Source of the DNA: Ignavibacteriaceae bacterium
Lineage (GTDB): Bacteria; Bacteroidota; Ignavibacteria; Ignavibacteriales; Ignavibacteriaceae
DNA length: 39,833 nucleotides
Assembly (NCBI GenBank): GCA_013388525.1
Contig: JACAFA010000212.1
Location: 1 to 39,833, forward strand
Reading direction: 5' to 3'
In this document: positions 24,781 through 32,686 of the stretch, one piece after another
Layout of the letters: each line of letters starts with the position of its first letter
Position numbering within the stretch: position 1 is the first letter of the stretch
Program-made: the position numbers and the translations under genes
The notes under the pieces: model-generated
Databases searched by the model: none
Told to the model about the DNA's origin: nothing
Seen by the model: only the letters and a program-made list of their open reading frames with translations

Positions 24781-27207
24781 TCACTTTTTCTTTTTCTTGT
24801 CTTCGGATTTCTTAACTTTTACTCCCTCAAAAACATAAGGAATCGCTTCCTCAACTTTTTCTATTGTAACAATATTTAATCCGCTTTTTACTTTATCAGA
24901 AATTTCTTTCAAATCAATTTCATTTTCTTTGGGAATGAGAACAGTCTTAATGTCGTTTCGTTTTGCCGCCAAAAGTTTTTCTGTTAAACCACCGATAGCA
25001 AGAATAGAACCTGTAAGAGTTATTTCTCCTGTCATTGCTACATCATTTGATGCAGGTCTTCCACTAACGGCGGAAAGCATCGCCATTGCCATTGCAATTC
25101 CTGCAGACGGACCATCTTTCGGAATAGCACCTTCGGGAAGATGTATATGAATCTCTCTTCCTTTGAAAAAGTCAGGATTAAGTCCGAGTCTTTTTGAGGA
25201 AGCCCGTAAATAACTCAGTGCTGCTTGTGCTGATTCTTTCATCACGTTACCAAGCTGACCTGTAAGATTCAATTTGCCGGCACCGTTCATAATCGTAACA
25301 TCAACAGATAAAAGTTCACCACCGGTGCTTGTCCAGGCTAAACCAGTAACGCTTCCGACTTTATATCCTTTATTGTGTCGCTGATATCTGTATCTTGGTG
25401 TTTTCAGATATTCTTCAACCAGATCTTCTGTTATTACATGTTTAATTTTCTTTTTATCTTTACCGTTGCTGGATTCTTTTACAACAATTTCTTTAGCTAA
25501 TTTTCTGAAGATCGATGCAATCTCTCTTTCAAGATTTCGAACTCCTGCTTCTCTTGTGTATTCACTTATAATTTTTTTGATGGCACTTTCCTGGAACTCA
25601 ATATGCTTATCCTCGAGTCCGTGTGCTTTCAGTTGTTTTGGTATGAGATGCATCTTTGCAATTTCCAGCTTATCATACTCAAGGTAACCCGGCAGTTCAA
25701 TTATTTCCATTCTATCCTGAAGCGGCAATGGAATGTTATACCGAATGTTTGCGGTTGTAATAAACATAACCTGCTGAAGATTGTAATCAACTTCAAGATA
25801 ATGATCATTGAAAGTGTGATTCTGTTCAGGGTCAAGTACTTCGAGCATTGCTGAGGATGGATCTCCTCTGAAATCCATACTCATTTTATCTATTTCGTCA
25901 AGAAGAATTACAGGATTAATTGTGCCTGCTCTTTTCATTGATTGAATTATTTTTCCCGGCATCGAACCGATGTAAGTTCTTCTGTGCCCGCGAATTTCTG
26001 CTTCATCACGAACACCGCCAAGACTTATCCTGACAAAATTTCTTCCGAGTGCGCGGGCAATTGATTTGCCGAGAGAGGTTTTGCCAACACCCGGAGGACC
26101 AACAAAACATAATATCTGTCCTTTCATCTGCTTCACTAAATTCAAGACAGCAATATGCTCGATTATTCTTTCCTTTGGTTTCTCCAGCCCGAAATGATCT
26201 TCATCAAGAATTTTCTGAACGTGTTTAATATCAAGGTTATCTTTTGATTTTTTGCTCCATGGAACACCAACCAGCCAATCAAGATAATTTCTTATTACAG
26301 TTGATTCAGGAGACATCGAAGGAGTTTTTTTCAGCTTGTTGAATTCTTCAAGAGCTTTCTCCTCAACTTCCTTTGGCATCTTAGCTTTTTTAATCTGCTC
26401 TCTTATCTTTGCAAATTCAGGTGAGGCATCTTCATCTTCTCCAAGTTCATCCTGCAAAATTTTTATCTGTTCCTGAATGATAAACTTGCGCTGGGTCTTG
26501 GCAATGTTTTCCTGGACTTTGTTATCAATTTCTTTTTCAATTCTCAGGATATCAATTTCTGAGTTTAGCACTTTTATAACTTCAAGATATTGTTCTTTGA
26601 GTGTGAACTTTTGAAGTATTGCTTGCTTAACTTCAATTGACTGATTTATATTTGCCGCGGCATAAAACAATTTGCGATCAGGTTCTTCAATATTATCGAA
26701 AGCTGTGATTGTATCTTTGGGAACATTCTTGCTGATCTTAACATAATCCTTAAACAACTGTGTCATCTGCCTGATCATTGCATTCATTTCGTGATCGCTG
26801 TCAAGAGTTGGAATGATCAGCTCTATCTTTCCTTCGAAAAAACTTTTATTACTTGTGAACTCTTTAATTCTTGCCTGGAACATACCATCGACAAGAATTT
26901 TCATAAGTCCGTTTGGCAGCTTTAATATCTGAACAATTTTCGCAATTGTACCTTCAGTGTACAAATCTTTTTCAGTGGGCTCTTCAATTGCAGATTTTTT
27001 CTGAGTTGATAAGAAAATATATTTTGTATGTTCTGCAGCATAATTTGCAGCTCTTATTGACTGCTCTCTGCCCACAAGCACGGGAAATATCATATAAGGA
27101 AAAATTACAATATCCCTTAAAGGTAAAATCGGCAGCTCTTCGGGAATGCTATCTATAATCGAATTGACTTCGGACGGATGAATATCCAGTTCCTTTAAAT
27201 TTTCCAA
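24781..27207 (-). CDS. lon: ATP-dependent protease Lon
   Basis: This is an 808-residue cytoplasmic AAA+ serine protease. I choose the TTG at 27207-27205 as start: AAGGAG lies about 7 nt upstream, and the resulting N-terminus (MENLKELDIHPSEVNS) leads straight into the LON substrate domain (LPILPLRDIVIFPYMIFPVLVGR). An ATG 14 codons upstream would cover this RBS. The Walker A motif GPPGVGKTS is near residue 370 and Walker B ILLDEIDKM follows. The catalytic Ser is near residue 700 in PKDGPSAGIAMAMA, with the dyad Lys about 43 residues later. The C-terminus is a lysine-rich tail (KKSEDKKKKK). lon, msrC and dnaX are tightly packed and likely one transcript. Confidence 0.95.
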   Translation of the reverse strand: MENLKELDIHPSEVNSIIDSIPEELPILPLRDIVIFPYMIFPVLVGREQSIRAANYAAEHTKYIFLSTQKKSAIEEPTEKDLYTEGTIAKIVQILKLPNGLMKILVDGMFQARIKEFTSNKSFFEGKIELIIPTLDSDHEMNAMIRQMTQLFKDYVKISKNVPKDTITAFDNIEEPDRKLFYAAANINQSIEVKQAILQKFTLKEQYLEVIKVLNSEIDILRIEKEIDNKVQENIAKTQRKFIIQEQIKILQDELGEDEDASPEFAKIREQIKKAKMPKEVEEKALEEFNKLKKTPSMSPESTVIRNYLDWLVGVPWSKKSKDNLDIKHVQKILDEDHFGLEKPKERIIEHIAVLNLVKQMKGQILCFVGPPGVGKTSLGKSIARALGRNFVRISLGGVRDEAEIRGHRRTYIGSMPGKIIQSMKRAGTINPVILLDEIDKMSMDFRGDPSSAMLEVLDPEQNHTFNDHYLEVDYNLQQVMFITTANIRYNIPLPLQDRMEIIELPGYLEYDKLEIAKMHLIPKQLKAHGLEDKHIEFQESAIKKIISEYTREAGVRNLEREIASIFRKLAKEIVVKESSNGKDKKKIKHVITEDLVEEYLKTPRYRYQRHNKGYKVGSVTGLAWTSTGGELLSVDVTIMNGAGKLNLTGQLGNVMKESAQAALSYLRASSKRLGLNPDFFKGREIHIHLPEGAIPKDGPSAGIAMAMAMLSAVSGRPASNDVAMTGEITLTGSILAIGGLTEKLLAAKRNDIKTVLIPKENEIDLKEISDKVKSGLNIVTIEKVEEAIPYVFEGVKVKKSEDKKKKK

Positions 27208-27412
27208 AAAACTTCTCCTTAAATAAACATAAATGCAGTCATTCAGCACGTGAAATAAATCAATGGAATATTCAATTGTCTTCCAAATTTGTTATCTCAC
27301 GTCCTAAATATATCGAATTAGCTTCCTGCTATCAAGGAATGATTCATTACTATTTAAAGCATTATAATTACTGTTTTAATCTTCATACGTCAAAGGAAGG
27401 TATTTTTAGTTT

Positions 27413-27420
27413 TATATTTG
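27413..27420 (+). promoter_or_regulatory. Consensus -7 element upstream of inositol monophosphatase
   Basis: TATATTTG matches the Bacteroidota -7 consensus TAnnTTTG and lies 20 nt upstream of the ATG at 27441. No TTG is found at the ideal -33 position. Transcription from here would give a very short leader without a Shine-Dalgarno, which is common in this phylum. Confidence 0.4.
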
Positions 27421-27440
27421 AAATAAAAAAAGATAACTTT

Positions 27441-28217
27441 ATGATAGACGACATTATTCAAATATCAAAAGAAGCGGGTGAGTTGATCAGGAATGCATTT
27501 GGCAAAACTCATTCTATTGAATTCAAAACAAATGAACTAAATCTCGTAACCGAAACTGACAAAGCCTCAGAAAAACTGATAACTGATTTCATCAAGAAGA
27601 AATATCCATCGCACGGAGTTCTTGCAGAAGAGGGAAGTGAAGCAAATCCCGACAAAGTCGGGACCGAGTATCTTTGGGTGGTTGACCCGCTGGATGGAAC
27701 AACTAACTATGCGCACGGGCTGCCGATTTTTGCTGTCTCAATTGGACTTCAGAAAAATGGCGATACTATTGCAGGAGTTGTTTACGATGTGATGAGAGAT
27801 GTTGTTTACTCTGCTGAGAAAACCAGCGGTAGTTTTGAGAATGGCAAAAGAATTAACGTGAGCAAAAATGAAAACCTTGGATACAGTGTTCTTGTCACTG
27901 GCTTTCCTTATAACATCAGAGAAAATCCGGATAAAGCATTTGAAAGGTTCATTGCCTTTCTGAAACACGCACGCGCAATTAGAAGACTTGGTTCAGCAGC
28001 AATTGATTTTTGCTATGTTGCAAGCGGTGTGTTCGATGGTTTTTGGGAAGTGTTTCTCCATCCGTGGGATATCTGTGCTGGGAAATTAATTATTGAAGAA
28101 GCCGGCGGGCTTGTTACAGATTTTGACGGAAACAAAATTGATATCTATTCAAAACGAATACTCGCAACAAACGGTTTCGTTCACCAAAAGATGATTGAGG
28201 TTATGAGTAGTATTTAA
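27441..28217 (+). CDS. suhB: Inositol monophosphatase family protein
   Basis: This is a 258-residue Mg2+-dependent phosphatase. I start at ATG 27441 (MIDDIIQISKEAGELIRNAFG), which gives the usual family length and first helix. The frame is open a further 55 codons upstream, but that extension is not conserved-looking and overlaps the promoter region. Metal-binding motifs are LAEEGSE (near residue 65), WVVDPLDGTTNYAHGLP (near 80-96) and HPWDICAGKLIIEEAGG (near 210). Substrate could be inositol-1-phosphate or another sugar phosphate; the symbol reflects similarity only. The palindrome CCCGAC-aaa-GTCGGG (27648-27662) is read in frame as NPDKVGT in the loop before the DPLDGT strand. Confidence 0.88.
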   Translation: MIDDIIQISKEAGELIRNAFGKTHSIEFKTNELNLVTETDKASEKLITDFIKKKYPSHGVLAEEGSEANPDKVGTEYLWVVDPLDGTTNYAHGLPIFAVSIGLQKNGDTIAGVVYDVMRDVVYSAEKTSGSFENGKRINVSKNENLGYSVLVTGFPYNIRENPDKAFERFIAFLKHARAIRRLGSAAIDFCYVASGVFDGFWEVFLHPWDICAGKLIIEEAGGLVTDFDGNKIDIYSKRILATNGFVHQKMIEVMSSI

Positions 28218-28244
28218 GTAAATTGCCTCGAGTTAAATTCGCGC

Positions 28245-28401
28245 AGATTCCCGACTCGTTCCGATTAACATCGGAACTCGCAGGAATGACAATCGTATTG
28301 AATGGTTTTTAAATAGTTGCGTCATTCTGGCTTATCCAGAATCTGAATTCACGTCAAATTAGATTCCGGATTCTTCCGACTAAAGTCGGTATTTCCGGAA
28401 T
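28245..28401. repeat. Nested palindromic repeats in a convergent gap
   Basis: At least two hairpin units lie between the convergent suhB and acyl-CoA synthetase genes. The first has TTCCGAT-taac-ATCGGAA (28259-28276) flanked by GATTCCCGAC and GGAATGAC arms. The second has outer arms ATTCCGGA (28363-28370) and TCCGGAAT (28394-28401) enclosing CCGAC-taaa-GTCGG. They belong with the GTCATTCC-type repeats at 4071 and 39665. They could also end transcription from both sides, but T-runs are poor. Confidence 0.7.
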
Positions 28402-28424
28402 CACCATAGAGGAAAGAAACGGTT

Positions 28425-30254
28425 TTAATTCTTTTCAATCCCGCCTAAATACATTTTCTCAATCAGGTAGTTGTATTTTTCCTCAACGACCTTTCGTTTA
28501 ATTTTTAAGCTCGGAGTAATTTCTCCCGTCTCAATAGTGAATGGTTTATCAAGCAGAGCAAATTTTCTAACACGCTCATAATTCGCAAGGCTCTTTTGAA
28601 GCTTAGCCATATCATCTTCAATCAACTTGTAAATTTGTTCGTTGTTCGTAAGGTCAGATTCATTCTTATAAGGTATGTTGTGAGCATCAGCAAATTCTTT
28701 TAATGCTTCATAATCAGGAACAATCAATGCACTAAGAAACATTCTTTTATCTCCAATCAATACAAACTGATCAATATACTTGCTGCTGAGGAAAATATTT
28801 TCAATAGGCGTTGGTGCAATATATTTTCCTGCACTTGTTTTAAAGAGATGTTTCTTTCTGTCAGTAATCATTAAGAAACCTTCTGAGTCAAAAGCTCCTA
28901 TATCACCGGTATGCAGCCAGCCGTTAATAATTGTTTCATCGGTTTCTCTTTTCTTTTTATAATAACCTTTCATTATGTTTGGACCGCGTGCAAGAATTTC
29001 GCCGTCGGGTGCAATTTTAATTTCAACTCCCGGTAAAGGCTTGCCAACAGTACCGAATTTATAATCATCAGGTCTGTTTGCAGCAATAACAGGAGAAGAT
29101 TCTGTTAAACCATAACCTTCGACAATTTTAATTCCTACAGCTTCAAAAAATTCACCAAGCTCTTTGGATAACGCAGCTCCGCCGGAAATAAAAAATCTTA
29201 ATCTTCCGCCGGTACGTTCTCTTAATTTATGGAAAACGAGTTTATCGGCAAGTTTATGTTTTAACTTAAGACCTAAAGAAACCGAACCTTTCTTCTGTGC
29301 GGCAGCAAATTTTTTCCCTACTTCAAGTGCCCAGTAAAATATTTTTTGTTTTTTCGGTGGCTGACTTTCAACATTTTTAATTATTCTCGAATGCATTCTC
29401 TCGAATAACCTTGGCACCGATGTCATCAAAGTTGGTTTAGCTTCCTGCAGATTTATTGCAACTTTCTCAATACTCTCAGCATAATATATTGTGCATCCGG
29501 CAGCAAATGCAGTGTAATAACCAGCCATTCTCTCAAATATATGACAGAGTGGAAGGAATGAAAGAAATACATCATCTTTTGTGATTGGAAAAATATCCAG
29601 CGCTGCATTTACATTAGAGATGATATTTTTATGAGTAAGGATAACTCCTTTCGGTTCGCCGGTAGTTCCGGAAGTATAAATTATTGTGCAAACATCATCC
29701 TCTCTAATTCCTGAAGAAATTTTTTTCAGAAGATCAGGATTACTGTCCTGAATACTCTTTCCTTTCTCCTGAATTTGTTTGAATGTGAATAAATTTTCTG
29801 TGGCACTAACATCATCGTGGTCATTAAGTATAATTATGTGTTTAAGATGCTTACAATTTTTCATAATCTTCTGCACTTTGTTCAACTGAAAACCAGTTGA
29901 GACAATTATAGCCTTTGATTCGGAATCATTCAGAATGTATTCAATAGAGTCGGAGGTTAATGAGGGATACAACGGAACATTAATGATTCCTAGGAGCTGC
30001 ATTGCAAAATCAGCATAAACCCATTCAGGTCTGTTTTCAGATATTAGAGCAACGCAATCATCTTTCTTCAGCCCGAGAGCAGCTAACCCGAAAGCAAAAG
30101 CATTGGTTTCTTCTTTCAGTTCATTGTAAGTAATGCCTTTGTAAACATTATCAACTTTTCGTTGGATTGCGTGTCCGCCTTTTTTCGGTCCGAAATCTTC
30201 TGTCAGATATTTATAAAGTTCCGGTATGGTATAAAAAGCTTTCAATGATGCCAT
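28425..30254 (-). CDS. Long-chain acyl-CoA synthetase (AMP-forming)
   Basis: This is a 609-residue adenylate-forming enzyme that activates fatty acids to acyl-CoA using ATP and CoA. The P-loop-like motif CTIIYTSGTTGEPKGVILTH is near residue 190. The conserved VEGYGLTESSPVI is near residue 375, and the adenylate motif GWLHTGDIGAFDSEGFLMITDRKKHLFKTSAGKYIAP is near 445-480, with the catalytic Lys toward the C-terminus. The KTSAGKYIAP sequence and length fit the FadD15/long-chain ligase clade. It is probably cytoplasmic and membrane-associated. It stands alone and is convergent with suhB. The divergent side is the 643-nt gap carrying the cassette 2 promoter. Confidence 0.9.
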   Translation of the reverse strand: MASLKAFYTIPELYKYLTEDFGPKKGGHAIQRKVDNVYKGITYNELKEETNAFAFGLAALGLKKDDCVALISENRPEWVYADFAMQLLGIINVPLYPSLTSDSIEYILNDSESKAIIVSTGFQLNKVQKIMKNCKHLKHIIILNDHDDVSATENLFTFKQIQEKGKSIQDSNPDLLKKISSGIREDDVCTIIYTSGTTGEPKGVILTHKNIISNVNAALDIFPITKDDVFLSFLPLCHIFERMAGYYTAFAAGCTIYYAESIEKVAINLQEAKPTLMTSVPRLFERMHSRIIKNVESQPPKKQKIFYWALEVGKKFAAAQKKGSVSLGLKLKHKLADKLVFHKLRERTGGRLRFFISGGAALSKELGEFFEAVGIKIVEGYGLTESSPVIAANRPDDYKFGTVGKPLPGVEIKIAPDGEILARGPNIMKGYYKKKRETDETIINGWLHTGDIGAFDSEGFLMITDRKKHLFKTSAGKYIAPTPIENIFLSSKYIDQFVLIGDKRMFLSALIVPDYEALKEFADAHNIPYKNESDLTNNEQIYKLIEDDMAKLQKSLANYERVRKFALLDKPFTIETGEITPSLKIKRKVVEEKYNYLIEKMYLGGIEKN

Positions 30255-30523
30255 TGTATTTTCTCCGAAATAATTCCTGAAACGATAAGATCATTTTGCA
30301 AGGAATGACGGCAAGCAAACCCTCTCTCTCCGCTTACATTCCATTTGACTACTTTTAAAATACTGCCATCCTGGTTAAATGCAAAGCTGATTGTAAGGCT
30401 GTTATCAGGGATTTATTGTTTCATTCTGTGATTTCAGAGAAGCCATGATTATAATCTTTGGGGTTCTTGCTGTAAAGAGTCATAAAACCTGAAGGATAAT
30501 CTTTTCATTCATTTCAATATCTA
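30255..30523. other. First part of the 643-nt gap upstream of cassette 2
   Basis: This holds the upstream region of the leftward acyl-CoA synthetase gene. I see a CT-rich patch (CCCTCTCTCTCCGC near 30319) and a GGAATGAC half-arm of the palindromic repeat family near 30301-30308. No gene with a convincing ribosome binding site and no complete hairpin terminator was found. Confidence 0.5.
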
Positions 30524-30645
30524 CTTCACAAAAATTTAACAATCACTACCTTGACTTTAGAAAATCTATTTATTACGTTTTGAGTAGATAATAATTTTTT
30601 GAGACCATTCCTAAGGATTCTTTGGAAATGTTTATCTCTCTTACA
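30524..30645 (+). repeat. 122-bp direct repeat, copy 1 (promoter and early leader of cassette 2)
   Basis: This block matches 39712-39833 at 119 of 122 positions (differences at 30530, 30583 and 30584). It carries the cassette 2 promoter and about 60 nt of predicted transcribed leader. The match continues to the last base of the window, so the true repeat may be longer. Confidence 0.95.
30551..30582 (+). promoter_or_regulatory. Predicted Bacteroidota-type promoter of T9SS cassette 2
   Basis: TTG at 30551-30553 and TACGTTTTG at 30574-30582 give the -33/-7 pair with a 20-nt spacer, the same spacing as the promoter at 5215. The -7 differs from TAnnTTTG at one position. Transcription would begin near 30588 and run about 310 nt before the FG-GAP gene. 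Confidence 0.5.
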
Positions 30646-30708
30646 TACGGTTCTTTCCTATTAAACTCAATATTAGTTGAGTTAATAAAATTCTATTGTA
30701 ATTTTTAT

Positions 30709-30719
30709 CCCCCCCCCCC
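30709..30719 (+). repeat. C11 homopolymer in the cassette 2 leader
   Basis: There are eleven consecutive C in an otherwise A/T-rich leader, between the promoter and the small ORF at 30753. Long G/C tracts are prone to slippage, so length variation between cells is possible. Confidence 0.9.
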
Positions 30720-30752
30720 GAAAAGTTTTCCACAAAAATTTCTCTGGCAGGT

Positions 30753-30809
30753 ATGAAAAGCAAATTTCATATTGCTGTTGGAGAAAAATATCCAACTGGT
30801 TTTACGTAG
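30753..30809 (+). CDS. Leader small ORF 2 (18 codons, ends YPTGFT)
   Basis: An 18-residue ORF, MKSKFHIAVGEKYPTGFT, lies in the leader of the FG-GAP gene at 30898. The Shine-Dalgarno is weak (GGCAGG close to the ATG). Its last six residues and TAG stop equal those of the 33-codon ORF in leader 1, and the codons for Thr, Gly and Thr differ only at the third base. Eight further bases, from the stop codon on (TAGCTTGA), are identical in both leaders. The conserved C-terminus with unrelated N-termini suggests that the end of the peptide, or the ribosome's position at its stop codon, is what matters. Function unknown. Confidence 0.5.
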   Translation: MKSKFHIAVGEKYPTGFT

Positions 30810-30829
30810 CTTGAAGAAAGTAATAAGTC

Positions 30830-30850
30830 ATCCTGAATTTATTTCGGGAT
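30830..30850 (+). repeat. Short palindrome between leader ORF 2 and the FG-GAP gene
   Basis: ATCCTGAA (30830-30837) pairs with TTCGGGAT (30843-30850) around a 5-nt loop, with one G-T pair. The distance from the leader ORF stop to the main gene is 88 nt here and 49 nt in cassette 1. Insertion of this element with its flanks would account for most of the difference. Confidence 0.7.
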
Positions 30851-30897
30851 CTAACAGTGTTTCTTTCCCTAAATATTTTTTATAAGGGTATTAGAAG

Positions 30898-32643
30898 ATG
30901 AAATTAAAATTAGTTTGTTGTCTTCTGCTGATAGTTAGCAGTTCTTCTTTAGCACAGCTTAGCAGTGAAGAAAAAGTTGAACAGCTTAAAAGCAGGACAG
31001 ATATAAAAGTAACTGATATTGAAAAAGATATACTGAAGTTAGAATACACAAACGGCAAAGTGCTGTACAAAAATATTTCTGATTACCAATCACCGATTAC
31101 CAATAACCTGAATTACTCCCCAACTTACGACAGCACAATAATAGACCTTACAACGATTGATACTACTCTTTATTACCAGAAGTACAACTTTTGGCAGGAA
31201 GTGCCCATACACAATTGGGATTTTGAATGCCTGAGAATTGGCGATGTAAATAACAACGGTAAACCGGAACTTTATGGCGCAAGAAAATTCTTTGAAACAC
31301 CTGCAGAACCTATTACGATATATGAATTAAATAATTCAGAAATGTTTGAAAATATGTTTCAGTATGATTCTGTTTTTATAGCACGAAGTATACACGATGT
31401 AGATTGGGATGGTAGAGAAGAAGTTCTGTTAACGTTACCACCTCTATTTGGGATAGGTAGTCAACAAAGATTTTTCTCTAAAGATTCAGACAGTTCGCTA
31501 GCAACGATATTGAACTTTATCTTCAATCCTGATCTGCCGTATCAGCTCGATGATCCGACATTAGGAGAATTTGATGACGATCAGAAAACTGATTTAGTGT
31601 TTGACAAGGCATCAAATGTTTACATCTTTGAATATAATCCCATCATAAACAACTTCGATTCTGTTTATCACTTTCAAGTACCTGATCCTATTGATCTTGA
31701 TGTTGGTGGTTATTCAGTTGGAGATTTTGATCTTGATGGAAAAACCGATATTGTTTTTGGGACAATGAGAGGAAACGTATTTGTTATTGAGAACCAAGCA
31801 GATAACCAGTACACAAATTCCTGGTGGGGTAGTATAGATAGTTATCACGCATATATACATACCTGTACAAATGATATTGATAAAAATGGCAAACCAGAAT
31901 TTTGGGTGCTTGGCGATGCTTATTATAACGAAATAGGAACTACACGAATTACCATCTTTGAAACAAACGGAGATAACAGTTACTATGCGTTAGGAAGGGT
32001 TGATCTTGTTGGCGTATTTTCATTTTATGCAGGTACTATGCAGGCTGTTGATATTGATAATGACGGCACTGAGGAAATTGCTGTTTGTATTGATGAGAAT
32101 TTTATTATCCTGAAGTTTAACGGAAGTCAAAACCATCAAACTTATGAGGTTTATTACATTAAGCAGAATGAACTTAATACTCTGGAAGAATGGCAGACAT
32201 ATTTTGGTGCAATAATGTATGATTTGCTAAATGATGGTGAACCGGAAATATTAATATCTATGGCTCATACAATTAATACTCAACCAAATATTATAAGTAG
32301 AGGTGTTACAAAAATATATAGCTCTGATAGCACAACCAGTGTTGAGGAAGATGAAATTCTTCCAATTAGTAATGAGCTTTTTCAGAACTATCCTAATCCG
32401 TTCAATCCTGCAACTAACATTAAGTTTCAGTTAAAGAAAACGGAAACTGTTTATATAAAAGTTTACAATGTTTTAGGGAAAGAAATAAGAACTCTGTTAG
32501 AAAATAATCTTACACCCGGGGAGCACACAATTAAATGGAATGCGAATGACGATAAAGGAAATGTTCTTCCCGGAGGTGTTTACTTCATTCAAATGATAGC
32601 AGGCAGCTATCAAAAAACTATTAAAACTATTTTATTAAAATAA
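30898..32643 (+). CDS. FG-GAP/VCBS repeat T9SS cargo protein (intact paralogue)
   Basis: This is a 581-residue secreted protein with signal peptide MKLKLVCCLLLIVSSSSLAQ. At least six FG-GAP type calcium loops follow (DVNNNGKPE, DVDWDGREE, DFDLDGKTD, DIDKNGKPE, DIDNDGTEE, LLNDGEPE), predicting a seven-bladed propeller. The complete sorting domain begins [17 protein letters not shown] and ends KTIKTILLK. It is the paralogue of the interrupted gene at 5502 and shows what the missing end there should look like (LGKEIRTLLENN at the stop site). It is followed after 43 nt by the FnIII-type gene. A CCGG-taaaaaa-CCGG hairpin sits in that gap. Confidence 0.88.
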   Translation: MKLKLVCCLLLIVSSSSLAQLSSEEKVEQLKSRTDIKVTDIEKDILKLEYTNGKVLYKNISDYQSPITNNLNYSPTYDSTIIDLTTIDTTLYYQKYNFWQEVPIHNWDFECLRIGDVNNNGKPELYGARKFFETPAEPITIYELNNSEMFENMFQYDSVFIARSIHDVDWDGREEVLLTLPPLFGIGSQQRFFSKDSDSSLATILNFIFNPDLPYQLDDPTLGEFDDDQKTDLVFDKASNVYIFEYNPIINNFDSVYHFQVPDPIDLDVGGYSVGDFDLDGKTDIVFGTMRGNVFVIENQADNQYTNSWWGSIDSYHAYIHTCTNDIDKNGKPEFWVLGDAYYNEIGTTRITIFETNGDNSYYALGRVDLVGVFSFYAGTMQAVDIDNDGTEEIAVCIDENFIILKFNGSQNHQTYEVYYIKQNELNTLEEWQTYFGAIMYDLLNDGEPEILISMAHTINTQPNIISRGVTKIYSSDSTTSVEEDEILPISNELFQNYPNPFNPATNIKFQLKKTETVYIKVYNVLGKEIRTLLENNLTPGEHTIKWNANDDKGNVLPGGVYFIQMIAGSYQKTIKTILLK

Positions 32644-32686
32644 GCTCCGGTAAAAAAACCGGATATAATTTAAGAGGGCAATTACA

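Noticed and set aside
27208..27260. CIRCE-type heat-shock operator upstream of lon
   Set aside because: No TTAGCACTC-N9-GAGTGCTAA inverted repeat was found in the upstream region.
27276..27440. 55-codon extension of inositol monophosphatase
   Set aside because: It covers the likely promoter (TATATTTG at 27413) and exceeds the normal family length. ATG 27441 aligns with the usual start.
28236..28405. CRISPR-like array in the palindrome-rich gap
   Set aside because: The repeats are not identical or regularly spaced and no spacers can be defined. They are nested hairpins.
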